Notes under the pieces: model-generated
What the model was told of the DNA's origin: nothing
The model's database searches: none
What the model saw: only the letters and a program-made list of their open reading frames with translations
Shown here: positions 33,750 to 42,206 of the stretch, piece after piece
How the letters are laid out: every line of letters starts with the position of its first letter
Position numbering within the stretch: the stretch's first letter is position 1
Program-made: the position numbers and the translations under genes
From: Acidimicrobilacustris europaeus
GTDB taxonomy: Bacteria; Actinomycetota; Acidimicrobiia; Acidimicrobiales; Acidimicrobilacustridaceae
Assembly: GCA_965194515.1 (NCBI GenBank)
Contig: OZ239146.1
Location: 2,046,001 to 2,110,000, forward strand
Length of the DNA stretch: 64,000 bases
Reading direction: 5' to 3'

Positions 33750-34931
33750 CTAGATCGACTCAAGAAGGATGGCGTCGCCCTGACCGCCACCACCACAGAG
33801 TGCCGCAGCACCCTTGCCGCCACCGCGACGCTTGAGTTCCATAAGGATGTGCAGTGCAACGCGTGTGCCTGACATGCCAATGGGGTGACCAAGTGCGATT
33901 GCGCCACCATTCACGTTGGTGATTTCGTCGGTGATGCCGAGCTTGGCCATTGATGCAACACCAACAGCAGCAAATGCTTCGTTAAGTTCGAACAGGTCGA
34001 GATCGCTGACCTTCATACCCACGCGATCAAGTGCATTGTTGATTGCATTTGCTGGCTGATCGAGAAGCGAAGCATCGGGGCCAGCAACCTGGCCGTAACC
34101 AATGATGCGACCAAGCGGCGTGATTCCAAGACGCTCAGCGGCTGCTTCCGAAGCAACGATGACAGCGGCGCCACCATCGGAAATCTGCGACGCATTGCCC
34201 GCAGTGATATTGCCGGCCTTGTCGAATGCGGGACGGAGACCGCTCAGTGAGTCATAGGTGGACTCTGCGCGAACACCTTCGTCGACGGAGAACAACTTGG
34301 GGTCGCCCTTGCGCTGCGGAATCTCAACGTTGACGATTTCGTCGTTGAAGAGGCCATCGGTCTGGGCCTTGACTGCACGAGCGTGCGAGAGAGCGGCAAG
34401 TGCATCCTGTGATTCACGACTAAGGCCCGCAGTCGCGGCGTACTTCTCGGTGCCCGCACCCATGGCCAACTGATCAATGGCGCAGAACAAGCCGTCGAAC
34501 ATCATTGAGTCGACAACCTTGCCGTCACCCATGCGCAGACCGGCACGTGCTCCTGGCATGAGATACGGCGCGTTGGTCATGGACTCCATGCCGCCGGCGA
34601 CAACAATGTCGGCTTCGCCGGACTGGATGTAGAGGTCGGCGAGATGGATCGCGTTAAGTCCCGAGAGGCACACCTTGTTCACGGTGGTTGACGGAACCGA
34701 CATCGGGATGCCGGCCTTGGTCGATGCCTGGCGAGCTGTCATCTGACCGGCGCCGCCCAAGAGCACCTGGCCCATGAAGACGTAGTCGACCTCATCTGGG
34801 GTAAGCCCGGCGCGCTGAAGCGCAGCGCGAATAGCAATTGCGCCGAGGTCGGTGGCTTCGAATCCGGCGAGTGCGCCAGAAAGCTTGCCGATAGGAGTAC
34901 GGGCGCCAGCGAGAATGACCGATCCAGCCAT
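33750..34931 (-). CDS. Acetyl-CoA acetyltransferase (thiolase)
   Basis: A 393-residue thiolase that condenses two acetyl-CoA or cleaves acetoacetyl-CoA. The nucleophile cysteine is C88 in NKVCLSG. The second catalytic region is NVNGGAIALGHPIGMSG, and the C-terminal cysteine motif is LCGGGGQGDA. ATG 34931 has GGAGG 7 nt upstream; the longer open frame to 35018 has no support. It is divergent from ccr, and the pair would supply and use C4-CoA units in the ethylmalonyl-CoA route. Confidence 0.94.
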   Translation of the reverse strand: MAGSVILAGARTPIGKLSGALAGFEATDLGAIAIRAALQRAGLTPDEVDYVFMGQVLLGGAGQMTARQASTKAGIPMSVPSTTVNKVCLSGLNAIHLADLYIQSGEADIVVAGGMESMTNAPYLMPGARAGLRMGDGKVVDSMMFDGLFCAIDQLAMGAGTEKYAATAGLSRESQDALAALSHARAVKAQTDGLFNDEIVNVEIPQRKGDPKLFSVDEGVRAESTYDSLSGLRPAFDKAGNITAGNASQISDGGAAVIVASEAAAERLGITPLGRIIGYGQVAGPDASLLDQPANAINNALDRVGMKVSDLDLFELNEAFAAVGVASMAKLGITDEITNVNGGAIALGHPIGMSGTRVALHILMELKRRGGGKGAAALCGGGGQGDAILLESI

Positions 34932-35092
34932 GTCTGAACCTCCAAGAGGATGAGTACCTAGCCGCCAACTCAGACAGGTGGTCGGCTGGAGGGACGGTGA
35001 TGTCCCGGGGCAAAACACTACCCGTCGGTAACTCGCGGGGCCTCATGGCCTTGGGGTCAGCGATCACATGGCCTCTCGAGTGGGGGAAACGG

Positions 35093-35098
35093 TAGCGT
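35093..35098 (+). promoter_or_regulatory. -10 box TAGCGT of ccr
   Basis: It ends 8 nt before ATG 35107 with no ribosome site between. It also lies inside the codons that a start at 35068 would use, so it favours the shorter Ccr. Confidence 0.45.
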
Positions 35099-35106
35099 TC
35101 GGCCCC

Positions 35107-36447
35107 ATGCAGAAGATCATCGACGCCATCATTCAGGGAGCCCCCGGCGAGGAACTCGCGGCAATCCCCCTGCCCGAGTCCTACAAGGCCACCGTCGTAC
35201 TCGCGTCCGAGCAGACGATGTTCGACGGAATGGACTCAGGCGACAAGGACCCCCGTCAGGCGCTTCACCTCCAAGAGATCGCCATGCCTGAACTCGCTCC
35301 CGACGAAGCCGTCATTGCGGTCATGGCGAGTTCGATCAACTTCAACACGGTCTGGTCCTCGATCTTTGAACCGGTCTCGACCTTCGGCTTCCTGAAGCGT
35401 CTCGGCAAAGAGAGTTACTGGGGCGCACGCCACGACCAGCCGTTCCATGCTGTTGGCTCCGACGCCTCGGGCGTTGTGCTGCGCGTCGGTAGCGCGGTTC
35501 GCAAGTGGAAGGTCGGCGACAAGGTTGTTGTGCACTGCAACTACGTCGACGATCAAGACGCATCAAGTCACAACGATTCGATGCTCGGCGACAACCAGCG
35601 CATTTGGGGATTCGAAACGAATTACGGAGGCCTCGCTGAACTTTCGGTCGTCAAGGCCAACCAGCTCATGCCGAAGCCCGCACATCTTTCGTGGGAAGAA
35701 GCGTCGGTGAATGCTCTGTGTAACTCGACGAGTTACCGAATGCTGGTGAGCAAGAACGCTGCCCAAATGAAGCAAGGCGACGCCGTGCTTGTGTGGGGCG
35801 CATCGGGCGGCCTCGGCGGTTACGCCGTGCAGTACATCCTCAACGGCGGCGGCACGCCTGTCGGTGTTGTGTCATCGCCCGAAAAGGTCGCTCTACTTAA
35901 TGACCTCGGCGTTGAGCACGTCATCGACCGCCGCGAGTCCAACTACAAGTTCTGGGCCGACGAACACACCCAAGACGAAACTGAATGGCGTCGTCTTGGC
36001 AAGGACATTCGTTCAATGATCGGTCGCGATGTCGACATCGTGTTCGAACATCCCGGTCGCCAAACATTTGGAGCGTCGGTGTTCGTCGCTGCACGCGGCG
36101 GCACAATCGTCACCTGCGCTGCAACGAGCGGCTTCATGATTGAGTACGACAACCGTCATCTCTGGATGAAGTTAAAGAACATCATCAGTTCGCATTTCGC
36201 CAATTACGCCGAAGCGTGGGCCGCAAACCAACTCATCTGCGAAGGCAAGATTCAGCCGATTCTTTCCGCTGTGTATCCGCTCGATCAGACCGGTGAAGCC
36301 GCCTATCAGGTCCACAAGAACCTGCACGAGGGCAAAATCGGCGTGCTCTGTCTTGCTCCGTCCGAAGGCCTCGGCATCGACGATCCAGAGTTCCGCGCCA
36401 AGGTGGGCGAGGATCGCATCACGGCGTTCCGTCGCCACGGCGCATAA
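35107..36447 (+). CDS. ccr: Crotonyl-CoA carboxylase/reductase
   Basis: A 446-residue medium-chain reductase that reduces crotonyl-CoA with NADPH while fixing CO2 to give ethylmalonyl-CoA, the hallmark of the ethylmalonyl-CoA pathway. Typical Ccr features are YKATVVLASEQTMFDGM, SINFNTVWSSIFEPVSTF, HAVGSDASGVVLRVG, the nucleotide-binding WGASGGLGGYAVQ, VFEHPGRQTFGASV, and FANYAEAWAAN near the C-terminus. An in-frame ATG at 35068 gives 13 more residues. The epimerase gene follows 72 nt later, consistent with an operon. Confidence 0.95.
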   Translation: MQKIIDAIIQGAPGEELAAIPLPESYKATVVLASEQTMFDGMDSGDKDPRQALHLQEIAMPELAPDEAVIAVMASSINFNTVWSSIFEPVSTFGFLKRLGKESYWGARHDQPFHAVGSDASGVVLRVGSAVRKWKVGDKVVVHCNYVDDQDASSHNDSMLGDNQRIWGFETNYGGLAELSVVKANQLMPKPAHLSWEEASVNALCNSTSYRMLVSKNAAQMKQGDAVLVWGASGGLGGYAVQYILNGGGTPVGVVSSPEKVALLNDLGVEHVIDRRESNYKFWADEHTQDETEWRRLGKDIRSMIGRDVDIVFEHPGRQTFGASVFVAARGGTIVTCAATSGFMIEYDNRHLWMKLKNIISSHFANYAEAWAANQLICEGKIQPILSAVYPLDQTGEAAYQVHKNLHEGKIGVLCLAPSEGLGIDDPEFRAKVGEDRITAFRRHGA

Positions 36448-36519
36448 CGCGCAAAACGAAGGACGAATTCAATGGCCATCACTGCACGCCGACCCGGCGA
36501 AGAAGAATCAGGAGTTCAC

Positions 36520-36951
36520 ATGAGCGACGCTGCTGCAAACCAAAAGCCACTGCTTACCGAAATTGACCACATCGCAATCGCTGTCCCCGACCTCGGCGCA
36601 GCAATTGACTACTACCGCGAGACCTTTGGTGCAGTTGTCGATCATCGTGAAATTGTTGAGAGCGACGGCGTCGAAGAAGCCCTGTTGAAGGTGGCAGAAA
36701 GCTACGTGCAGTTGCTTACCCCGACTCGTGACGACTCCACCGTGGCCAAGTGGCTCAACACCCGCGGTGGTCCTGGCATTCATCACGTTGGTTATCGCGT
36801 CGCTAATTGTGCCGAAGCACTTGATGCAGTGAAGGCTCAGGGCTTTCGTGTCCTCGACGACGCACCTCGCCCCGGATCACGCGGCACCACCGTTGCGTTT
36901 ATCCACCCGAAAGATGCTCTCGGCACCCTGATCGAACTCGTTCAGGAGTAA
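36520..36951 (+). CDS. Methylmalonyl/ethylmalonyl-CoA epimerase
   Basis: A 143-residue vicinal-oxygen-chelate epimerase. The metal ligands appear in DHIAIAV, VQLL, GIHHVGYRV and LIELVQE. It interconverts the 2-epimers of methylmalonyl-CoA, and in this pathway also of ethylmalonyl-CoA, bridging Ccr and the MeaA mutase. ATG 36520 has AGGAG 5 nt upstream; ATG 36472 behind AAGGA is an equally readable alternative adding 16 residues. It lies directly downstream of ccr. Confidence 0.92.
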   Translation: MSDAAANQKPLLTEIDHIAIAVPDLGAAIDYYRETFGAVVDHREIVESDGVEEALLKVAESYVQLLTPTRDDSTVAKWLNTRGGPGIHHVGYRVANCAEALDAVKAQGFRVLDDAPRPGSRGTTVAFIHPKDALGTLIELVQE

Positions 36952-36954
36952 CTC

Positions 36955-37491
36955 TCAGCAGTTGTTGCGTTTCCAGGTATCAACAGTTGAGGCCGCGCGC
37001 GACGTCCCAGCAAGATCGGGGTAAGCGTTTATGGCACTCGCAGCCGAATCAAACGATGACGAGTTCGACAGTATCGTTCCAAGCCACGCCGAATAACGCT
37101 TGAGTGTTTCAAGGGATGCAGCGATATCTGCCGGCGTACCTTTGATCGCAGCAGTGAACAGTTCAACGTTGCTCGCTGCATCGGTGAGAATCCGCTGCCT
37201 CTCGGCGTTCCAGTTACCGGAGTTCTTTGGCTGAAGGTCACCCATGTCCAAAGCGGAAGCCAATGCCGAGCAGGGCGCTTGCAGCGAGGCGGGAAGCGTC
37301 GAGGGCGACTGCGCGGCTGAGGAAGTTCCCGATGACGCTTGCGTTGTTGTCGATGACGTTGACGACGTCGTTGATGACGGCGCGGAGGAAGTTGAAGAAG
37401 ACCCGCAACCTGCGACAACCAACGCTGTTGCGAACACGAGGGCGATGCCAACTGAACGCCAGACCGGGGCTGTGATGCGGAAAGTTCCCAT
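36955..37491 (-). CDS. Putative lipoprotein, unknown function
   Basis: A 178-residue exported protein. The signal peptide ends in the lipobox VVAGC (Cys at about residue 29). A 40-residue Ser/Thr linker follows, then a small helical domain (about 70-178) with two cysteines, the last at the C-terminus. No family is recognised. The gene ends 3 nt from the epimerase stop (convergent) and is divergent from xseA. Confidence 0.75.
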   Translation of the reverse strand: MGTFRITAPVWRSVGIALVFATALVVAGCGSSSTSSAPSSTTSSTSSTTTQASSGTSSAAQSPSTLPASLQAPCSALASALDMGDLQPKNSGNWNAERQRILTDAASNVELFTAAIKGTPADIAASLETLKRYSAWLGTILSNSSSFDSAASAINAYPDLAGTSRAASTVDTWKRNNC

Positions 37492-37497
37492 GACCTG

Positions 37498-37503
37498 ACT
37501 CTA
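37498..37503 (-). promoter_or_regulatory. -10 box TAGAGT of the lipoprotein gene
   Basis: It ends 6 nt before ATG 37491 on the minus strand. It faces the xseA box 17 bp away, so two promoters are packed in 42 bp. Confidence 0.5.
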
Positions 37504-37520
37504 TGAGGGCATTCGCCCGC

Positions 37521-37526
37521 TACGGT
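37521..37526 (+). promoter_or_regulatory. -10 box TACGGT of xseA
   Basis: It ends 7 nt before ATG 37534. This supports ATG 37534 over the in-frame GTG at 37525, which would fall upstream of the predicted mRNA start. Confidence 0.55.
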
Positions 37527-37533
37527 GCCGCCT

Positions 37534-38766
37534 ATGACCGGCGTGAACTACACGGTGACCGAACTCATGACGGCCACCGCCGATGCCATAAAAGACCGCC
37601 TCGGTGGCGCAGTGTGGGTCGACGGCGAGATCTCTGGTCCCCGAGAGTCTCGGGGACATTTCTATTTCGACCTTGTTGATCGCGACGACAAAGGTGCGGT
37701 CACAGCCAAAGTTCCGGTTGCGCTCTGGAGTCGGACGCGCACTCGGGTTGACCAAAAACTACGTGAGGCAGGAACTGTTCGGCTCGAAGAAGGAGTCAAG
37801 GTACGCATCCGCGGTCCGCTTGAACTCTGGCTAGCTGGCGGACGCCTGCAACTTTCGATGCAGGACATTGATCCCGCATTCACCTTGGAAGCTCTCGAAT
37901 CAGAACGCGAACGTGTACTTGCAGTTCTTCGCTCCGAAAATCTCATCGATAGAAATCGAACACTCCCGCTTTCTGCAATGCCGCTTCATATTGCATTGAT
38001 CACCGCCGATGAAAGCGCTGCCCAAGCAGACTTCATGCATTCGCTCGTCGAAAGCGGCCTCCCGTGGCAGGTGGCGTTTATCGATTCAAAAGTGCAAGGC
38101 GCAGGCGCCGAACGCACGATTGCCGCTGCACTGCATACGGCGCAACGAATGAACGTTGATGTCATCGCTTTAATTCGCGGTGGCGGGTCGCGACTTGATC
38201 TTGCGGTCTTCGATCACGAACTCGTTGCCCGCACAATCGCGACATCATCACTACCGGTGTTCACCGGGATCGGCCACGAAATCGACACAAGTGTCTCCGA
38301 CGTCGTGGCGCACACCGCGAACAAGACACCGACCGCGTGCGCCGAAGCACTCATCGACATCGCAATGGACGTCGTAAACCGAAGCGAAGTTGCCTGGAGC
38401 GACATTGCGGAAATCGCAACAACGACCATCGATTCTGAGCGCGACCGCTTGGCGCGCTGCGCCCGACACGCGGCCATTGGGGCCCGCACACGTCTGACCG
38501 TCGAACGTCACCGCATGACCACCATCACCGCCCGGCTTTCCCGGACGATCGAAACAACCACAAAGTCCGAGAAGCAGGGTCTCGACCTTTTCGCCGCTCG
38601 ACTCAGTGCCGTCGACCCCGTTCGCACCTTGGCTCGCGGCTGGTCGATTACACGCACCAAGAGCGGTACCGTCGTGCGACGAACCGCCGATGTTTCTCGT
38701 GGCGACACACTCGTGACAACCGTGGCCGATGGCACCATCACCAGCACTGCAACCGATATCGATTGA
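37534..38766 (+). CDS. xseA: Exodeoxyribonuclease VII large subunit
   Basis: A 410-residue XseA. An N-terminal OB domain (about 1-100: TVTELMTATADAIKDRLGGAVWVDGEISG) is followed by the catalytic domain with ALIRGGGSRLDLAVFDHELVARTIATSSLPVFTGIGHEID. A long helical region and the C-terminal RTLARGWSITR segment come next. The enzyme degrades single-stranded DNA with the small subunit encoded next. xseB starts 8 nt after its stop. Confidence 0.96.
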   Translation: MTGVNYTVTELMTATADAIKDRLGGAVWVDGEISGPRESRGHFYFDLVDRDDKGAVTAKVPVALWSRTRTRVDQKLREAGTVRLEEGVKVRIRGPLELWLAGGRLQLSMQDIDPAFTLEALESERERVLAVLRSENLIDRNRTLPLSAMPLHIALITADESAAQADFMHSLVESGLPWQVAFIDSKVQGAGAERTIAAALHTAQRMNVDVIALIRGGGSRLDLAVFDHELVARTIATSSLPVFTGIGHEIDTSVSDVVAHTANKTPTACAEALIDIAMDVVNRSEVAWSDIAEIATTTIDSERDRLARCARHAAIGARTRLTVERHRMTTITARLSRTIETTTKSEKQGLDLFAARLSAVDPVRTLARGWSITRTKSGTVVRRTADVSRGDTLVTTVADGTITSTATDID

Positions 38767-38774
38767 GAGACCCA

Positions 38775-39017
38775 ATGGCAACCAAAAAGAGCACTTCTGA
38801 TTCGCTCGGATACGCAGATGCGGTCACCGAGCTCGAGGGAATTCTCAGCGAACTCGAGGCCGACGACGTCGATGTTGATCGCTTGGCCGAACAAGTTCGC
38901 CGCGCCGCCGACCTCATTGAACTTTGTCGTGGCCGTCTCGAAAACGCACAGGTTGAAGTCACCAGAATCGTCGCCGATCTCGATGCACTCGATAGCGACG
39001 ACGAAGAGGAAGAGTGA
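38775..39017 (+). CDS. xseB: Exodeoxyribonuclease VII small subunit
   Basis: An 80-residue XseB: GYADAVTELEGILSELEADDVDVDRLAEQVRRAADLIELCRGRL is the family's helical core, followed by an acidic tail. It binds the XseA helical region in many copies. ATG 38775 is chosen; an in-frame TTG at 38763 is less likely. Its stop overlaps the next gene's GTG start (GTGA). Confidence 0.93.
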   Translation: MATKKSTSDSLGYADAVTELEGILSELEADDVDVDRLAEQVRRAADLIELCRGRLENAQVEVTRIVADLDALDSDDEEEE

Positions 39018-40081
39018 CATCCCCAACTCCTGTCGCTGTACCTGCTGCGCTCACCGCAGTTGCCGCTCCTGTCGAGGCGCGGCTTCGGTCCATTCTTGAA
39101 TCCGAGCGTTCTCGGTGGGTTGCGGTCGATTCCGATCTCGAGGCACCGCTCAACGTCTTGACGCGATTTATCGTCGAAGGGGGAAAGCGCCTGCGCCCTG
39201 CGTTCTGCCACTGGGCGTTCGTCGGCGCTGGCGGTATGGCCGACGACCCAGCAATCATCGACACCGGCGCTGCGTTCGAGTTGCTGCATGCATTCGCACT
39301 CGTCCACGACGACGTCATGGACGGATCTTCAACACGGCGCGGAGAGCCAACGGTTCACATCGCGTTCGACGCAGAACACAGCTCAAACCAATGGAATGGC
39401 GAGTCCAGGCGCTTTGGCGAGGGCGTTGCCATCCTGGTTGGCGATCTCGCTGAGGTGTACGCCGACCGTTTGATGTCGAATGCACCACGAGCCGCATTCG
39501 AGATTTGGAATGAACTGAAGATCGAATTGAACATCGGCCAATTCCTCGATGTGCTCGGCGCCGCACGAGGTGAGGTCGATCTGGCGACGGCACGGCGAAT
39601 CGTTCGCTACAAGTCCGGCAAGTACACCATTGAGCGTCCGTTGCACGTTGGCGCAGCTCTCGTAGGGCGCCTCGATGAACTTCAGATACCGCTTTCTCGC
39701 TACGGCGAGCCATTGGGTGAAGCATTTCAATTGCGAGATGACATCCTCGGCACTTTCGGCGACAGCGAGCGAACCGGAAAACCCGTCGGTGACGATCTTC
39801 GCGAAGGAAAGCCCACCCCGATGCTGGCAATTGCTCTCGACCGAGCAACGAAATCTCAGCGAGACATTCTCGGTCGCGTTGGTTCCATTGAACTTGCGTC
39901 CGATGACATCCTTGCCATTCAGTCGGTCTTCACCGACACCGGGGCATTGTCTGAAGTTGAAGCAAGCATCACGCAATTAACAGATCAAGCAATTTCAGCA
40001 CTCGACGATGCAGCGATCACTTCAGAAGCACTGGACGCGCTCAGAGAACTCGCCGTGTACGTCGGTGCTCGCGACGTCTAA
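39014..40081 (+). CDS. Polyprenyl (trans-isoprenyl) diphosphate synthase
   Basis: A 355-residue prenyl synthase that elongates allylic diphosphates with isopentenyl diphosphate. GGKRLRP at about 57-62 binds substrate. The first aspartate-rich motif is DDVMD at 99-103, the second is LRDDILGTFGD. Chain length is set by residues before the first motif (FALVH) and cannot be fixed here; geranylgeranyl or longer products for quinones or carotenoids are possible. A retinal-forming role for the nearby rhodopsin is only speculation. It is translationally coupled to xseB. Confidence 0.92.
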   Translation: MTSPTPVAVPAALTAVAAPVEARLRSILESERSRWVAVDSDLEAPLNVLTRFIVEGGKRLRPAFCHWAFVGAGGMADDPAIIDTGAAFELLHAFALVHDDVMDGSSTRRGEPTVHIAFDAEHSSNQWNGESRRFGEGVAILVGDLAEVYADRLMSNAPRAAFEIWNELKIELNIGQFLDVLGAARGEVDLATARRIVRYKSGKYTIERPLHVGAALVGRLDELQIPLSRYGEPLGEAFQLRDDILGTFGDSERTGKPVGDDLREGKPTPMLAIALDRATKSQRDILGRVGSIELASDDILAIQSVFTDTGALSEVEASITQLTDQAISALDDAAITSEALDALRELAVYVGARDV

Positions 40082-40091
40082 CCGTCCGATG

Positions 40092-40742
40092 TCAGGCGAA
40101 GGACTCGATCGCCTGTTCCAACGGAAGCTCAATGACGCCGATATCGGCAGCAACTGCGGCCAACCAATCAGGACGAATCCGAGCGCTCACCACGATCGGA
40201 TGTTCGATGTCTGAATCCTCGAGCACAAAGCGCACGTAGTCGAGCGCGTAGTCAGGTGGTCGAGGATCGCGGCTGAGTTCAAGCAATGCATAGGGGTCGG
40301 GGGTCACTGAACCCGAGGCGGGCAAAACGTTGACGTACGGGGTTGGCGGCTGTGGCCCTCCACCGACGATGCCCGAACCATCGAACAGAACCACACCATG
40401 GACAAGGGTCGTGCGAGCGCCAGCGACCAAGAGTCCGACCCATGCACCAAACCCACGGCCAACGATTGTGACCGGACCTCGATCTGCCAAGACGGCGTCG
40501 ACATCTGACATCAGACCTTCAGGGGTGTAGCCGCCGCTCACGGGAACTTCCGATTCGCCGTGACCAGTGAAATCGAGTGCAAGCACAGGCCCGTTCCACG
40601 AGTTGGTCCACGCTGGTCGAGTCCGCGGTGACTGTTCGCCCAAGCCGTGGAGCAACAACAGAGGGCGCCCTTCGCCTTCGGCCAACGTGTGCAATGCCAG
40701 TCGCAAAGAACCGTTCAAGAGAAACTCAGTACGTCGCGTCAT
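40092..40742 (-). CDS. Alpha/beta-hydrolase-fold protein lacking the nucleophile
   Basis: A 216-residue alpha/beta-hydrolase-like protein. LLLLHGLGE (oxyanion region) and LALDFTGHGESEVP are typical. The nucleophile elbow, however, reads VGRGFGAW where GxSxG is expected, so the serine is glycine, and no obvious catalytic histidine is seen at the C-terminus. It overlaps by 4 nt the gene for a complete hydrolase upstream (ATGA), suggesting a paired function. It could be a non-catalytic partner. Confidence 0.75.
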   Translation of the reverse strand: MTRRTEFLLNGSLRLALHTLAEGEGRPLLLLHGLGEQSPRTRPAWTNSWNGPVLALDFTGHGESEVPVSGGYTPEGLMSDVDAVLADRGPVTIVGRGFGAWVGLLVAGARTTLVHGVVLFDGSGIVGGGPQPPTPYVNVLPASGSVTPDPYALLELSRDPRPPDYALDYVRFVLEDSDIEHPIVVSARIRPDWLAAVAADIGVIELPLEQAIESFA

Positions 40743-41665
40743 CGGTGTGGCTCCAAAAATTTGAGCACAAGGTCAGCAATGAACCGTGTTTGTTCGATAT
40801 GCAGAAAGTGGCCAATCTCGTCGTAGAACTCAAGTTGTCCACCAGGCGGAAGGAACGGCTCGATGTCTCCGCGTCGGCTCTTCCACCCCATCGGATCGTC
40901 TTGAACTCCAGACAACACGCCAAGGAAAGGCATTTCCAATGCTGCGAGGTGGTCGAGCGACCAGCCGGGACGCCACGGGCCAAAACCGCCGAGATGCAAC
41001 ACCGGATCGATCTTCCACCGCCACCCTTCGTCGTCGTGACGGGCGCCGACAGTGACGAGGTATTCAAGCCACTCACGCGAAAGTCGCGGATTCATCGGCT
41101 GACGTCGTTCGGCCAAGCCCTCGATCGTGTCCGGACGCCGAGTGAGCTCAGCGCGACGTCGACGGCGATCAAGTCCCGAAGCCAAATCAGCTCGTCGCAT
41201 TCGACGACGCTCACGATCGTTGACATCAGGAGAGGAGAACTGGGACGGAAGGCCATCGAGATTCACGAATGCTCGGGCGAGCGACGGACGGCCGTCGAGA
41301 AGGTCAAGTAACTGGCCACCCCCCTTCGAATGGCCAAGCAAAACAATTGGTTCGCTACTGATCGATTCAATTGCGGCGAGATGATCGCGAACGTCAGCGG
41401 CCCAGCCATAGAGATGAGCGTGATCGGAATCCCCGTGTCCACGCGCATCCCAAGCGACGACTCGCCAACCAGCCTCAGCGATCATTGGTGCAAAGACATC
41501 GAAAGTGCGAGAGAAATCAAAGCCACCATGCACCATCGCAATCACAGGTGCATCGGGATCGCCCCACTCATTCAACGCGAGTCGAAGACCACTGCTATCG
41601 ATAGAGCCAGTGCGATCAGGCGCTTTCGCCCCCGGAAATTCGCGTGTCTGATCAGTTTCGGGCAC
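40739..41665 (-). CDS. Alpha/beta hydrolase
   Basis: A 308-residue hydrolase with intact elements: AMVHGGFDFSR (oxyanion loop), AWDARGHGDSDH, nucleophile elbow LLGHSKGGG, and a late histidine in EIGHFLHIEQ. Epoxide hydrolases, esterases and haloperoxidase-like enzymes share this form, so the substrate is open. GTG 41665 is chosen because a TAGGCT box ends 7 nt before it; the longer frame to 41818 runs across the divergent fur-like gene. Confidence 0.85.
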   Translation of the reverse strand: MPETDQTREFPGAKAPDRTGSIDSSGLRLALNEWGDPDAPVIAMVHGGFDFSRTFDVFAPMIAEAGWRVVAWDARGHGDSDHAHLYGWAADVRDHLAAIESISSEPIVLLGHSKGGGQLLDLLDGRPSLARAFVNLDGLPSQFSSPDVNDRERRRMRRADLASGLDRRRRRAELTRRPDTIEGLAERRQPMNPRLSREWLEYLVTVGARHDDEGWRWKIDPVLHLGGFGPWRPGWSLDHLAALEMPFLGVLSGVQDDPMGWKSRRGDIEPFLPPGGQLEFYDEIGHFLHIEQTRFIADLVLKFLEPHR

Positions 41666-41672
41666 GTTTGCG

Positions 41673-41678
41673 AGCCTA
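41673..41678 (-). promoter_or_regulatory. -10 box TAGGCT of the alpha/beta hydrolase gene
   Basis: It ends 7 nt before GTG 41665 on the minus strand, within the 65-bp gap before the divergent Fur-family gene. Control by that regulator is possible. Confidence 0.5.
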
Positions 41679-41730
41679 GGTCGCCGCCACCGGCAGTTTG
41701 TATTCCCAATGGCCGTAGACTTCACGAACC

Positions 41731-42189
41731 ATGGATCCGCAACAGATCGACGTGCACGACACCGCCGATGAGCGCCTCCGCCGCGACGGACAGCGCTACA
41801 CCGCCAATCGACGCGCACTTGTCGATGCCATGGCTTCAGCTGATCGCCCAGTCACTGTTGTTGAACTCATCGATGTCGCAACCGGAATGCCGCAAAGTTC
41901 CGCGTACCGAAATCTGTCAGTACTAGAGGATGCTGGTGTTGTTCGTCGGCTCGTTACAGCTGACGACACGGCTCGATTTGAGCTGGCCGAAGACCTCACT
42001 GGCCACCACCATCACCACCTCATTTGCGATTCCTGCGGAACCGTCACTGACATCGACGTTCCGACAGATCTTGAAGACGGCGTAGCGTCCTTTGCCGCTT
42101 CGATTGCGAACAGCCACGGCTTCCGAATTGAACACCACCGACTCGATCTCATCGGTGTGTGCCCCGCCTGTTCGACCGCGGCTCACTGA
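41731..42189 (+). CDS. Fur-family transcription regulator
   Basis: A 152-residue metalloregulator. The N-terminal winged helix includes RYTANRRALVDAM and the recognition region MPQSSAYRNLSVLEDAGVVRR. The dimerisation half has a histidine run HHHHH (92-96) with C99 and C102, and CPAC at 144-147, so the structural zinc site is complete. Fur, Zur and PerR types cannot be told apart safely. It lies immediately before prfC (17 nt gap) and divergent to a hydrolase. Confidence 0.93.
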   Translation: MDPQQIDVHDTADERLRRDGQRYTANRRALVDAMASADRPVTVVELIDVATGMPQSSAYRNLSVLEDAGVVRRLVTADDTARFELAEDLTGHHHHHLICDSCGTVTDIDVPTDLEDGVASFAASIANSHGFRIEHHRLDLIGVCPACSTAAH

Positions 42190-42193
42190 CCGC

Positions 42194-42199
42194 TACCCT
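42194..42199 (+). promoter_or_regulatory. -10 box TACCCT of prfC
   Basis: It ends 7 nt before ATG 42207, so prfC can be transcribed on its own even though the Fur-like gene ends just before it. Confidence 0.5.
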
Positions 42200-42206
42200 C
42201 CGACCA

